64,000 nucleotides of DNA, taken from NCBI GenBank assembly GCA_034231615.1, contig CM067311.1, positions 12,038,660 through 12,102,659 of the forward strand, read 5' to 3'. Shown piece after piece: positions 1 to 10,871 of this stretch. The DNA comes from Meghimatium bilineatum. Lineage: Eukaryota > Mollusca > Gastropoda > Stylommatophora > Philomycidae. The notes beneath the pieces were generated by a model. That model did no database searches. It was not told the DNA's origin and saw only the letters and a list, made by a program, of their open reading frames with translations. The translations under genes and the position numbers were made by a program. Within the stretch, counting starts at the first letter, position 1; each line of letters opens with the position of its first letter.

Positions 1-162
1 GTGCAAACTATGACACATTAAGATGCACATACTGGCCTTCTGATACACCAATGAATGTTAAACTTTTTGGTACAAAACAAGAAATGGAAAACACTATCCA
101 ATTTATACAAGAAACAACACTGCAGATATAGACATTATTAGCGAATGAAAGAAGAAGAAGTA
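1..162 (+). mobile_element. LINE B1 3' terminus (RNase H-type LINE)
   Basis: The frame from base 9 to the TAG at 129-131 reads YDTLRCTYWP...FIQETTLQI*. It matches the C-terminus of the LINE at 41585-42236 (ETLRQTYWPEE...ETELQI*). A short tail with a GAA run follows (about 148-161), the usual end of this family here. The element continues out of the window on the left, so only its last 40 or so codons are seen. Confidence 0.75.
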
Positions 163-755
163 TTGCTGCTAACGTTGTGACACTATCTCCAGTGATATTT
201 ATTCTGGTCGCTATCATGCTGATGTCACCAACATTTTCAAACATTTATTTTACTTGGGATTGAAAACATCTTTCTCTGAGTCACATCGCTTCCACCCACA
301 GATTGAAGCTCAATTTCTCACTTTTCACTTTTCTATTCATAGGGCCAAGTACAGGAACTGATCACCGGCCAGACGGAAAGTAAACACTGGAACTTGTTTA
401 CAGAAATGGTTGCACCTTGTTGAAGTACGTGGAAGTGACTGCACAGTATAATTTTGGTACAGGAAATCCTGCCACAGCAGGGATTGTGAGAAATATATGA
501 CCACGCTATTTGTTTGTTTTATATAGATATTATACGACGCGATCTTGTTAAATTGTGTTGCGGGCGGTACGAGACCCCACCCCCTTCCTCCTTCGCGAGC
601 GGGAAGACACACTTGCTGGTTCTAAACGTGCATACATTTCCTCTCCCCCTCAATCATTCATAAACGTGTGCATAGTAACAGAATGTAGTCAAGAGAAAGA
701 AATGACGTGCGTCATGGTTTAATCCTTGGTTGCGATATCTGCTCCTTTTGGATAC
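163..755. other. No recognisable feature
   Basis: Both strands were read. Only short open frames without recognisable motifs occur, and no repeat family seen elsewhere in the window was identified. Confidence 0.5.
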
Positions 756-1920
756 ATACACCAAATGTTCTTAGTAATCTATACCATATGTTCTTAGTAT
801 CATATACCATATGTTCTTAGTATCATATACATATGTTCTTAGTATCATATACCATATGTTCTTAGTATCATATACATATGTTCTTAGTATCATATACATA
901 TGTTCTTAGTATCATATACCATATGTTCTTAGTATCATATACATATGTTCTTAGTATCATATACCATATGTTCTTAGTATCATATACATATGTTCTTAGT
1001 ATCATATACATATGTTCTTAGTATCATATACATATGTTCTTAGTATCATATACCATATGTTCTTAGTATCATATACATATGTTCTTAGTATCATATACAT
1101 ATGTTCTTAGTATCATATACATATGTTCTTAGTATCATATACATATGTTCTTAGTATCATATACCATATGTTCTTAGTATCATATACCATATGGTCTTAG
1201 TATCATATACCATATGTTTTAGTATCATATACCATATGTTATTAGTATTATATACCATATATTTTTAGTATCATGCAACAAATGTACTTAGTATCATTAA
1301 CCAAATGTTCTTAATATCCTATATCATATGTTCATAGTATCGTATACCGTAAATTCCTAATATAGTATACTGTTTGTTCTTAGTATAGTATACTATAGGT
1401 TCTTATTATCATTCACCTTATGTTCTTATAACTGTACAGTATATGTTATAGTATCGTGCACTGTATGTTTGTATAATCTTATACGGTATGTTCCTAGTAT
1501 CATATAATATCTGTTCCAAGATCGTAAACCGTATGTTCTTAGTAGTGTATACAATATGTTCTGATTATCATATACCATAATTTCTTAGTATTATATATCG
1601 CATGTTCTCTGTACCGTATACCGTAAGTTCTTAGTATCGTATACTATTTGTTCTTAGTGTAGTATACCGTACCTACACTATACTACAATTTTTTCCCCCA
1701 TCGCATTTAATGTTTTTCATGCTATACTCATCTTCGCTTGCGAATGAGGAACATCATCATCATCATACCGTACCTCATTAGTATAGTATACCTCATCTTA
1801 TTAGTATCGTATACTATATGTTCTCAGTATCGCATACCATATTTACTCAGTATCGTATACCATATGTTATTAGTATCGTATACCATATGTTCCTAGTATC
1901 GTATACCGTATGTTCTTACA
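756..1920. repeat. Minisatellite, 22-23 bp unit
   Basis: The unit begins TTCTTAGTATCATATACATA. It is nearly identical from 770 to 1260 (about 22 copies, alternating 22 and 23 bp through one extra C). It decays to diverged copies from 1260 to 1920. The array is split by a small insertion at 1675-1764. Confidence 0.95.
1675..1764 (+). mobile_element. 90-bp retroposon end inserted in the array
   Basis: The segment is foreign to the array, ends in a CATCATCATCATC run and is bounded by the perfect 11-bp direct repeat ATACCGTACCT (1664-1674 and 1765-1775). The run GAACATCATCATCATC matches the end of LINE E at 37425-37448. This is most likely a very short 5'-truncated copy of that or a related LINE. 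Confidence 0.7.
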
Positions 1921-2386
1921 ATACTTTGGAATTGGCGACATCCATGATGTGTGCCCCTGTGGACAGTCTCAAAGAAATTCGACTAAAATCATGACCATCC
2001 CAAACAGCTCTATTGGACAAAGACCACGGCCCTATCTTGGCCTGGTGAACTCTGCGCAGTTTATTTATGAAATCCACGAAATCTGATTTCTGCTGAAGAA
2101 CAAGGACAAAGAAAGAGAAGAACTCGAACAAATCAACAAATAACATAGATATCTGTGGAGTTAATTAGGAGATTATTGTACAACAACACAGACAAATGAC
2201 CAACTTTACTCGCCTTAATATTTCAAATAGATGAAATCATTTGAAAGTTGAACCGATTCACGATTGTTCTATATGCAAAACAATGTGTCTCCCGGAGGAA
2301 ATATTTCAGTAAATGTATTTTATATTGTCTATTTTATGCAGTTTTAATATTATACATTTTCGCAAATCGAAATAAAATACAAAAGA
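1921..2386. other. No recognisable feature
   Basis: Short frames on the minus strand (1921-2146) show no motif I recognise. No repeat unit is evident. Confidence 0.45.
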
Positions 2387-2403
2387 GAAAATAACATAAG
2401 GAA

Positions 2404-2641
2404 GACAATAGGTCCGGCTCTGTGGCGAAGTGGTACAGGGCTCGTCTGTGACAGCCACGGTACCGAGTTCGATCCCCGCCACAGGCAATTGTGCATTCGG
2501 ATCGTTAAGAAAGCAATGGCAAACTACTGCACGTATTTATATTGCCTAGAAAATCACCACAGCCAACAAATGATGTGTTGATAGCTACTTCCTGGATAGG
2601 ATATGCTACCAATTTTTAATTTTAATGTTTATAGACGAAGG
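2404..2641 (+). mobile_element. tRNA-derived SINE, family T
   Basis: A tRNA-like head lies at about 2413-2485, with an A-box-like TGGCGAAGTGG and a B-box-like GAGTTCGATCCCC followed by GCCACAGG. A roughly 130-bp body ends near 2612. The insert is bounded by the perfect 17-bp duplication GAAAATAACATAAGGAA (2387-2403 and 2642-2658). Related copies are at 30093-30258 (minus) and 62858-63010. It is transcribed by RNA polymerase III if functional; this is inferred from the boxes. Confidence 0.85.
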
Positions 2642-2937
2642 GAAAATAACATAAGGAATAATGTTTACAGACGAAAGGTAGGTTTTTATAATTGTTAACA
2701 CTGTGTTTGTTAACGATAAGGATAGATACATTAAGATAAAAGTGACGCAGGTTATATAACAATTCAGTGGTTCTTAAGAGGTCGACTGGCACCATAGAAG
2801 GCCACATTATTTTCCAAGGCAGGGGCCAGGGGGGGGGGGCATGGATAAACTTTGGAAATTGGGAGGATACAGACTTATTTAAAGGGAGGAGGGGTACAGA
2901 AATATGACTATTTGAACAATAAATAACTAGATATAGA

Positions 2938-3890
2938 GTCATACAGTAACAAGTCTTGAAGAGAGTAACAAGTCTTGAAGTGAGTAACAAGTCTGGAAGT
3001 GAGTAACAAGTCTTGAAGAGAGTAACAAGTCTTGAAGAGAGTAACAAATCTTGAAGAGAGTAACAAGTCTTGAAGAGAGTAACAAGTCTTGAAGAGAGTA
3101 ACAAGTCTTGAAGAGAGTAACAAGTCTTGAAGAGAGTAACAAGTCTTGAAGAGAGTAACAAGTCTTGAAGAGAGTAACACATCTTGAAGAGAGTAACAAG
3201 TCTTGAAGAGAGTAGCAAGTCTTGAAGAGAGTAACAAATCTTGAAGAGAGTAACAAGTCTTGAAGAGAGTAACAAATCTTGAAGAGAGTAACAAATCTTG
3301 AAGAGAGTAACAAGTCTTGAAGTGAGTAACAAGTCTTGAAGAGAGTAACAAGTCTTGAAGAGAGTAACAAGTCTTGAAGAGAGTAACAAGTCTTGAAGAG
3401 AGTAACAAGTCTTGAAGAGAGTAACAAATCTTGAAGAGAGTAACAAGTCTTGAAGAGAGTAACAAGTCTTGAAGAGAGTAACAAGTCTTGAAGAGAGTAA
3501 CAAATCTTGAAGAGAGTAACAAGTCTGGAAGTGAGTGACAAGTCTTGAAGAGAGTAACAAGTCTTGAAGAGAGTAACAAGTCTTGAAGTGAGTAACAAGT
3601 CTTGAAGAGAGTAACAAGTCTTGAAGAGAGTAACAAGTCTTGAAGAGAGTAACAAGTCTTGAAGAGAGTAACAAATCTTGAAGAGAGTAACAAGTCTTGA
3701 AGAGAGTAACAAGTCTTGAAGAGAGTAACAAATCTTGAAGAGAGTAACAAGTCTGGAAGTGAGTGGCAAGTCTTGAAGAGAGTAACAAGTCTTGAAGAGA
3801 GTAACAAGTCTTGAAGAAAGTAACAAGTTTTGAAGAGAGTAACAAGTCTTGAAAAGAGTAACACGTCTTGAAGAGAATATCAAGTCTACA
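2938..3890. repeat. Minisatellite, 19-bp unit, about 50 copies
   Basis: The unit is AGTAACAAGTCTTGAAGAG. Variants such as GTCTGGAAGTGAGTG recur 228 bp apart (3521 and 3749), which equals 12 units and indicates higher-order structure. The minus strand is open in all three frames only because the unit lacks stop codons; this is not evidence of a gene. Confidence 0.97.
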
Positions 3891-4127
3891 ATAAACTTCC
3901 TGAAGAGAGCAAACCAGTTAAGAGAAATTAAAAGAGGTTAAGGGGGCCATGGGAAAAGAAATTGTCCCAAAAAGGTCGTCACTGGTAAAAAATGTGGTTG
4001 GGATCCATTTTGTACAAATTAAAATAAATTGGCGTTTAAGTGCTTAATAGTATAATTCTCAGGTAAAGTAACGTAATTTATGATTGTAAGAGTTAGACAC
4101 TCACTGCAGACATGGGCATTTCTAATG

Positions 4128-4200
4128 TCTGTTGAAATGGAGAGCGGAGCACTTATGGGAATGCTCCAGGTGCTATGATGATAGTTTCTAATCAAGAATC
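4128..4200 (+). mobile_element. LINE B2 3' terminus, remnant
   Basis: The sequence GAGCGGAGCACTTATGGGAA through TTTCTAATCAAGAATC matches the 3' ends at 11460-11541 and 32855-32925. Only the last 70 or so bases survive. Confidence 0.7.
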
Positions 4201-4423
4201 TAAGCGTGGCGGTCTTTCACCAACTGTGCTCATGGTCTTTGTAGACCAAAACGCGCCTGATTTCAGGTTGCACCAACAGGAGGTTCTTTAATGATCATGG
4301 TTATCTATTAACCCCGGGATTGCACGAGAGAAATGCATATTTCTGTGTACGTCAGTCATCGTCGATGAATACCACAGACGAACTAGAGTACTCTTACGAC
4401 CCTGACGAGTTCCAAACTCTGTA

Positions 4424-4718
4424 TGGGTTTATGGATACATGGATAGAGTTTATGGATACATGGATAGAGTTTATGGATACATGGATAGAGTTTTTGGATA
4501 CATGGACATAGGTTATGGATACATGGATAGAGTTTATGGATGCATGGATATAGTTTGTGGATACATGGATATAGTTTATGGATACATGAAGAGAGTTTAT
4601 GGATACATGAATAGTTTATGGATACATGGATAGAGTTTACGGATACATGGATAGAGTTTATGGATACATGGATAGAGTTTACGGATACATGGACAGAGTT
4701 TATGGATACATGGATAGA
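4424..4718. repeat. Minisatellite, 21-bp unit, about 14 copies
   Basis: The unit is close to TTTATGGATACATGGATAGA plus G, with scattered point changes. Because 21 is a multiple of three, open frames through it are a by-product of the repeat. Confidence 0.95.
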
Positions 4719-5229
4719 ACGTAATTTACGTATCTTACGCTTGAAGTTATTTGTACATTTATTTGTTTGATATGATCTCTGTTACTCCAAGCACATGAGA
4801 TGTTATATTCCTTTATGTAATTTTATGAGTTGGTCAATCTTTCTCAAAGGTTAGTGCACAGGTTTCACAATCCGGACATTCGAGTTTCAATCTCTCATTT
4901 AACGGAAAATATTTGTTAAACAGCACGTACTAACGGATCCTATGTTAACTAACCCTTATGAAATTAATATCAATACAATAAGGAAAATAAAGGCGTCGGA
5001 CGTGATGCTCACCACATCATCATCGGGTGCATCGTTGTTCAATGAGAAATGCGGGACTAACACTGTTTACTCCAAGGCGTCTCAAAGGCGTGAAACGGGG
5101 AACTTGACTAAACCATGACATATAATAGCAAAAACACAAATAAACTGTTCCTTTGTTGATTACGGCTTCTGACTGAGAACAAAGGTGTTTTCCACCGAAT
5201 GAACCGAATTTTACAGAACATTCAGGGCA
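4719..5229. other. No gene; weak tRNA-like trace
   Basis: Around 4850-4925 there is a possible A-box region (GGTTAGTGCACAGG) and a B-box-like GAGTTTCAATCTC. These could be a decayed tRNA-derived SINE. Nothing else is recognised. Confidence 0.3.
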
Positions 5230-5244
5230 TAGTTAAATCTTACA

Positions 5245-5875
5245 GCACATGGTGTGTTGTTTTTTTTTTTTACAACGAATCAATTATACTCATATATCTT
5301 GGCCATTTTTGTGCTTATGGACCAAACCCGAAATAAAAGACTGACGAAAACGGATGTGCTGGACCTCGGACGTCCAGACCGCAGAGTGGCCAACCGAGGT
5401 GCAAATAAAACATTTTTACTGTGGAACCTACAGAACAACGTAATTCACGCTCCCCGGCGTTAATCACACGATATATTCGTTGTGGTTATATGATAGCGAA
5501 CACTAAAGAAGAAGAAGAAGAAGAAGATTTTTGTGCTCACAACAAATCAATTGTACTTGTATATCTTGACAATCAATACAAAGTAACTGTGTGAAATGTA
5601 ACAACAATTAGACTTACGTAAAACACAGGTTTATATTTCGCTTCAATGAGACATAACAGTATAATGTATATCTTATTTATATATTAACAAAAATGGCCAA
5701 GATATATCAGTACAACGACACGTTGAATATGATTTGTGTATTGTATTTTGTAGGATTTCTTGTGTGCCCATCATTACCTACTAGTTTTAGTTATAGTCTG
5801 TCGTGTCTCATTGAAGCGATATATAAACCTGTGTTTTACTAAGTCATATATCTTGGTCATGTTTGTACTCACAAT
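5245..5875. mobile_element. Foldback-type inverted-repeat element, interrupted by F3
   Basis: Arms of about 47 bp at 5612-5658 and 5793-5840 are inverted copies sharing GTAAAACACAGGTTTATAT. An outer motif (CATATATCTTGGCCATTTTTGT, about 5291-5312) recurs inverted near 5690-5715 and again in direct orientation near 5845-5865. No transposase frame is present. The type (foldback or MITE) is inferred from structure alone. Confidence 0.55.
5316..5526 (+). mobile_element. F3 short retroposon
   Basis: The insert is bounded by ATTTTTGTGCT at 5305-5315 and 5527-5537 and ends in a (GAA)n run. It carries the superfamily core (ACGGATGTGCTGGACC), then GTGCAAATAAAAC and an ACAACGTAATTCACGCTCCC segment that it shares with 47702-47827 but not with F1 or F2. 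No pol III boxes are obvious. Confidence 0.7.
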
Positions 5876-5888
5876 TTTAAGAGTTGTT

Positions 5889-6050
5889 CTGAGCATGAAA
5901 CGCTGAGGCAGACATATTGGCCAGAGAAAACAACACCGGAATCAAATCTCTATGGGCCAAAGTATGAACTACAAAAGACAGTGAGTTTTATTCAGGAGAC
6001 AGAATTACAGATATAGACATGTTTAAGTGAACGAAAGAAGAAGAATAAAA
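5889..6050 (+). mobile_element. LINE B1 3' terminus, 5'-truncated
   Basis: The frame reads SEHETLRQTYWPEKTTPES...QETELQI*, then TGTTTAAGTGAACG and a GAA tail. A duplication including TTTAAGAGTTGTT flanks it (5876-5888 and 6063-6075), extending leftward with a few mismatches (TCACAATTTTAAG against TCACATATTTAAG). This is a clean short LINE insertion. Confidence 0.8.
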
Positions 6051-6075
6051 AGTGTTCACATATTTAAGAGTTGTT

Positions 6076-6365
6076 TCTCCGTAAAGCCATATGTTTTTAG
6101 ATGGATCCCTGAATCTCTCAGAAAGAAACATGATTAGTAAAAGATTATGCATCTGCTGGCAGCCATTAAAAACGCATTAGCATGATTTAAATGAGCCAGT
6201 GCAATTTCTTGGATTAAAATTAACTGAAAATCCCCCCCCCCCCCCACACATGTGTGAACAATTTGCTGAATCAAAATTGCAGTATTTAAAATAATAAAAC
6301 CATTGTCCACTGAATATTTGGTGGGCGCAAGCTAGTCTATTGGTTATGTGATGTCTAGTTAGTTT
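6076..6365. other. No recognisable feature
   Basis: This contains a homopolymeric C run near 6231-6245 and nothing else recognised. Confidence 0.4.
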
Positions 6366-6369
6366 TTAA

Positions 6370-7000
6370 ATATACTTATGTTCAAATATCACCAAAGTTA
6401 GTCTACTTTCCAATACCACCAAAGTTAGTCTACTTTCCATTACTTTCAATACCGCCAACGTTCGTCTATGTTCCAATACCGAGAAAGTTGGTCTATGTTC
6501 CAATAGCGAGAAAATTAGTCTATTTTTCAATACGTCAAAGTTAGTTTATGTTCCAATACTGCCAAACTTAGTCTATGTTCCAATACCGAGAAAGTTAGTC
6601 TATTTTTCAATACCGAGAAAGTGGGTCTAGTTTTCAATACGGCCAAAGTTAATCTATGTTCCAATACCGCCAAAGTTAATCTATGTTCCAATACCAAGAA
6701 AGTTAGTCTATTTTTCAATACCGAGAAAGTGGATCTAGTTTTCAATACCGAGAAAGTGGGTCTAATTTTCAATACCAAGAAAGTTATTCTTTTTTTCAAT
6801 ACCGAGATAGTGGGTCTATTTTTCAATACCGAGAAAGTGGGTCTAGTTTTCAATACCGAGAAAGTTAGTCTAGTTTTCAATACCGAGAAAGTTAGTCTAG
6901 TTTTCAATACCGAGAAAGTTAGTCTAGTTTTCAATACCGAGAAAGTTAGTCTAGTTTTCAATACCGAGAAAGTTAGTCTAGTTTTCAATACCGCCAACAT
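6370..7000. repeat. Minisatellite, 27-bp unit, about 23 copies
   Basis: The unit starts TTTTCAATACCGAGAAAGTT. Diverged copies on the left (6370-6720) become nearly uniform at 6840-6985. Both strands are open through it because the unit is a multiple of three; no gene is implied. Confidence 0.93.
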
Positions 7001-7164
7001 AAAAGGGCTTGTCAGATGTAGAAAATTGACGTCATTGTACTCGAGTTACCCTGTATGTGCGTCGTCCCTCTGAACGAAGTTCACGCCGTCTGCCGAAAGT
7101 ACGATTCACAGTACGTAATTCCGTAGTTGCGTACAATTAATCCCCACTAGTCTCAAAAAATTGC

Positions 7165-7240
7165 TTTTTTAATACACTGAGAGCGAGATTCGAACCTCAT
7201 CATTCATGAGCACAATCGCAAGGCTGAAGGAGATTCCATG
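7165..7240 (-). mobile_element. tRNA-like remnant
   Basis: The minus strand reads a B-box-like GAGGTTCGAATCTCGCTCTC, preceded by a region that could be the other half of a tRNA-derived head. Body and boundaries are not visible. It could be a decayed SINE head or tRNA pseudogene. Confidence 0.35.
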
Positions 7241-7244
7241 AACA

Positions 7245-7620
7245 TTACACAAATTTCTACGAAATTTATGAAGGAAGAAAGTTCCGATTAAAAAAAGAAA
7301 TATAATACAAGAAAGAGAAAAAAGTAATTTTCCAAATAGTTTATATAACTAGTTTGAGAGCATGGACATGACTTTGCTGTTATTGTTGATTGAATTATCG
7401 CCCCTCAGTTGTGTGGAAGATAAACCAAAAAAATAGGCGTGAAAATATAGTCGACTCGTGCCTGAATCTCACCGACTCATTGAACGATGGTAAGACTAAA
7501 CATTCAAGAATGTGGGTGTGTGGTAATTGTTACTGTGTGTTAAAACTCACATTCTGCACGTCACTATGTGTGTTTTACTGGTCTTCAATGTTGCTTCTTG
7601 TATTGTCGATATGTTAACTA
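7245..7620. other. No recognisable feature
   Basis: A 75-codon frame at 7390-7617 has no recognisable motif and no supporting context, so it is not called as a gene. Confidence 0.4.
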
Positions 7621-7629
7621 ATATTTGTA

Positions 7630-7905
7630 TCGCCCGTGTGTTACCGCGGCCCGAAAGGGGAGAGAAGAATAGCAACACTGTTTACCTTCCACGCATGTCG
7701 TAAAAGGCGACTAAGGAGGTTATGGGATGGAGTTGGCTGTCCCATCCCATATAGGGTCAGTGACCCAAAGCCATGCTGAAGTCGGATGTGTTAGGCCGAA
7801 AAGCGCAGATATCGCAGAAATGCTGTAAACCATGGCACAACGCATTCCATTCTCCGGACTACATTCTGCTAATCTGCAGGAGTTTGAGAACGAACGCAAA
7901 AGAAG
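7630..7905 (+). mobile_element. F1 short retroposon, full length
   Basis: This copy runs from CGCCCGTGTGTTACCG to a GAA-rich tail and is flanked by ATATTTGTA (7621-7629 and 7906-7914). In order it shows a CCC-GAAA-GGG hairpin, GTCG-TAAAAGG-CGAC, a 10-bp stem TATGGGATGG/CCATCCCATA, GGGTCAGTGACCC and the shared core. It ends with TGCTAATCTGCAGGAGTTTG. It has no coding capacity. Confidence 0.88.
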
Positions 7906-7920
7906 ATATTTGTAACATGT

Positions 7921-8214
7921 TCTTTTGTTTGTTCTTCTTTTTCTTCCTCTGGGTTCGTTCTCAAACTCATACAGTTTAGCAAGGTTATATACCAGAGAGA
8001 GGAATGCAGTTGTCATGGGTTGCAGCTTGGCTGCGATATCATCAACTTTCACCCAGCACATCGAACTTCAAAAATTGCTTTTTGGTTACTGACCCTATAT
8101 AAAAATGAGCCAGTCATCCCCACCCCCATAACCTCCTTAGCAGCCTCTTAATATATGCGTGTCAAATCGCTATTCTTTGCTTCTCTTTTCAGACCCCCGA
8201 CAACACATTGGCGA
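7921..8214 (-). mobile_element. F1 short retroposon, diverged
   Basis: This is an F1 copy in reverse, running from GGTTCGTTCTCAAACTC at its 3' end to CAACACATTGGCG at its head. It lies tail to tail with the copy at 7630-7905, only about 15 bp away, making a long imperfect palindrome. Confidence 0.8.
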
Positions 8215-8274
8215 TGTATATTCAATTTTATAAATGTATGTATTCAAGGTTACTTTCTGTCTAGTATATTTTGT

Positions 8275-8470
8275 AATATTTGAGAGTTTCTCTACGTTCG
8301 AGTACCGTCAGAATTTGTCTAAGTTACAATTCCTTCAGAGCTTGTCTATTACAAAACCGTCGGAGTTTGTCTAGGTTACAATACCGTCAGAGTTTTCTAG
8401 GTTACCGTACCATCAGAGTTTTTCCAGGTTACAATATCGTATAGGTTTATCTGATTAAATACCTCGAATG
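8275..8470. repeat. Degenerate minisatellite, about 26-bp unit
   Basis: Six or seven diverged units of the type TTGTCTAGGTTACAATACCG occur. Divergence suggests an old array. Confidence 0.75.
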
Positions 8471-8499
8471 TTTGCATTCTAATACCTCAATTGTGTTAC

Positions 8500-8828
8500 A
8501 GTGGCCGAAAGGGGGGGGGGTTAGAATAGTTGGCGCATCTGCTGTTTCGTCCACGGTTGTGACTTTTAGGGGGGTTAAATGAATTAGAATTAGTTTATAT
8601 ATATTTTTTGGGAGGGGGGGAGAAGGGTTAGAATCAGTGTTTAGAATTAATAATTAATTCTCTAAGAATTCTTGTCTAAGGTGTGAATAGATATGATTGG
8701 TTTTTCAAGGGAAATCCGTAACGTTATATAGCCCAATGGTGGACGAAACAGCATTTTTACCGTTATTTTCATGCATGTCATAGGAAGCGATTACAAATAT
8801 AATATGCCCTTTATGATTGCCCCATCTA
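8500..8828. other. Low-complexity sequence with F1 scraps
   Basis: GGCCGAAAGG near 8503 and CATGCATGTCATAGGAAGCG near 8771 resemble pieces of the F1 head. Poly-G runs occur near 8511 and 8611. There is no gene. Confidence 0.4.
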
Positions 8829-8990
8829 CCGCCGAAGACGGACGTTTTGGGATATAAACGCAAATAAAACTGCAACACAAAGCATTTTCATTCTCTGGAT
8901 TACATCCTGCTGGAAATCTAATAGGAAAATTGCCATGCTCCAAGAGAGATGCAGTGGGAGTTTGAGAATGAACGATGAAGAAGAAGAAGA
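8829..8990 (+). mobile_element. F2 short retroposon
   Basis: It starts CCGCCGAAGACGGACG and contains GCAAATAAAACTGCAACACA and CATCCTGCTGG. It closes with GGGAGTTTGAGAATGAACG plus a GAA tail. CTACA repeats at both edges are too short to prove a target duplication. Confidence 0.85.
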
Positions 8991-9109
8991 CTACATGTAA
9001 CATATCCTATGATTTTTGCTATGTTGACGCCTGCTGGAAGCCATGCCTGGAATGCTGGCAGGAGCTAAATATGTCATTTGTATCGTTGCCCGAGATTATA
9101 TGAAAAACA

Positions 9110-9414
9110 CGCCAATATGTGCTTATGAGTTCTATACAAAATACACGTGAATTATGTATCACAATACACGTGAGTTCTAAATACAATACCAGTGAATTCT
9201 ATGTACAATACACGTCAGTTCTGTACAGAATACACATGAGTTATATGTACAATAATCGTGAGCTATATGTACAATACACGACGATTATAAACACAATACA
9301 TATAATTTCTATACACAATTTATATGAATTTTATGCACATGTTATATGAGTTAGTACACAATATATGTGAATTACCTACACAATACATGTGAATTATTTG
9401 CACATTGTATGTAA
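9110..9414. repeat. Degenerate minisatellite, about 24-bp unit
   Basis: Around 12 diverged units share ATACACGTGA and a TATGTACA block. It is followed directly by the AAAGT-tailed SINE S. Confidence 0.75.
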
Positions 9415-9679
9415 AGTAAAGTAAAGTAAAGTAACCCATAGCATTTATTAATGCCGTAGGGGTGTGAGATGTTAGCGATCTCATATTTCACAGGCTCTGC
9501 AAATGAGGGCGGTAGCCATCTCCTCTCCCTCGCAGTCTTTACTTCCCGGATTAATTCGGTACCCATTTAAGGCTGGGTCGACCTGGGATCTGAAAACATT
9601 TCCACCTCAGCTGGGGAATGAACCCAGGACCACTCATATGCGAAGCCAGTGCGCTAACCACTGCGCTAACGCGGCTCCC
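9415..9679 (-). mobile_element. tRNA-derived SINE, family S
   Basis: Read on the minus strand it opens GGGAGCCGCGTTAGCGCAGT, with a good A box (TTAGCGCAGTGGTTAG), then a B box (TGGGTTCATTCCCC). A roughly 180-bp body follows, ending in repeated TTTAC. Other copies are at 54168-54358 and 63296-63565. Confidence 0.88.
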
Positions 9680-10235
9680 AACATTGTATGTAATATCTAG
9701 TGAACAAGCCCCAATTAAATTTGAGGATGTACTCACTCAGAGATTTTCTCCGCTCATTATATATATATATATTATTAGAGTTTAAATATAAAGCATCTCA
9801 TTGTTTTGTTGGCTACCTTCAGCTTTTCAACTCAGGAAGTTATCACTTCAGATATTGCAAACTTGTTCATGGTATTTTCAGTTATTCATCTGCATCCGGT
9901 GCAATGCTGAGAGCAATTTACATGAAGACATACGTACTCACACAGTCAATCCCATAAATAAGGTTGGTCCATCCCATTTAAGGAAGTCAGAAATTGATAT
10001 CTAGTACTAGAAGGCAAGCCGAACAAAAAGTACATCCTGCCCACACTTTTTAAAATTGTTTTCCTAAATAGAATCATCAAAAAACTGCCAGGAAAGAAAT
10101 TACTTATTATAATTTTTAAGCAAATCCCTACTCCTCAACTGAAGATTATATACGCCCTTGCATATATTGTATTCGAAAATAGATTTTGTGACTTCGGCAT
10201 CCTAAATTTACGAACTCTTTAACGTCCGCGTATAG
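9680..10235. other. No recognisable feature
   Basis: This includes a short AT run near 9761-9773. No motif is recognised in the frames at 9700-10004. Confidence 0.4.
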
Positions 10236-10237
10236 TC

Positions 10238-10545
10238 ATGCGGCTAGATGTAGCATATAGATTTCCAATACTACTAGATGTAGCATATAGATTTCCAATA
10301 CTGCTAGATGTAGCATCTAAATTTCCAATACTGCTAGATGTAGCATCTAAATTTCCAATACTGCTAGATGTAGCATCTAAATTTCCAATACTACTAGATG
10401 TAGCATCTAAATTTCCAATACTACTAGATGTAGCATCTAAATTTCCAATACTGCTAGATGTAGCATCTAAATTTCCAATACTACTAGATTAGCATCTAAA
10501 TTTCCAATACTGCTAGATGTAGCATCTAAATTTCCAATACTACAA
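10238..10545. repeat. Minisatellite, 30-bp unit, 10 copies
   Basis: The unit starts CTAGATGTAGCATCTAAATT. The first two copies differ (GCATATAG), and one later copy has lost two bases. Its 3n length keeps a frame open through it. Confidence 0.95.
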
Positions 10546-10631
10546 TGATACACGCACTCGTTTCAGAGCTCACCCTTATCCTTTGTGATTTTCTATGCCA
10601 ATACTACATGCCTGTTTCCTTGATGTGATCC

Positions 10632-10790
10632 GGAGTAAATAATATCAATACTGTTTACCATTCATGCATTTAGTAAGCGTCGACTAAGGAGGTTTTGGAG
10701 TATCATTCTCATAGATGGTCAATGTGACCAGGAAGCTAAGTGACCCTAAGTGGTTTTGTTCTGTCTGAAGGCATCCAGCAATCTGCTCAG
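10632..10790 (+). mobile_element. F1 head half, diverged
   Basis: The segment matches the F1 5' region: AATACTGTTTACCATTCATG, then GTCGACTAAGGAGG and a diverged GTCAATGTGACC. It stops before the 3' stem-loop. Confidence 0.65.
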
Positions 10791-10871
10791 CCTCTACAAT
10801 GACGATATACTCAAATGTCAGCATATAATATCGTCCTGTCTCTTCCGGTAACCTGCTTTATTATTACAGTA

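Noticed and set aside
756..1260. CRISPR-like array
   Set aside because: Repeats are contiguous without unique spacers, and the context is eukaryotic.
2413..2485. Functional tRNA gene
   Set aside because: The tRNA-like head is followed by a body shared with two other copies, and a 17-bp duplication brackets the whole: a SINE.
2622..3883. Long minus-strand open frames of 314-407 codons
   Set aside because: They run through a 19-bp repeat that has no stop in any minus frame; three overlapping frames are open at once, and no domain exists.
2765..3989. hAT element around the 19-bp array
   Set aside because: CAGTGGTTCTTAAG at 2765 looks like an end, but no matching inverted end or 8-bp duplication was found.
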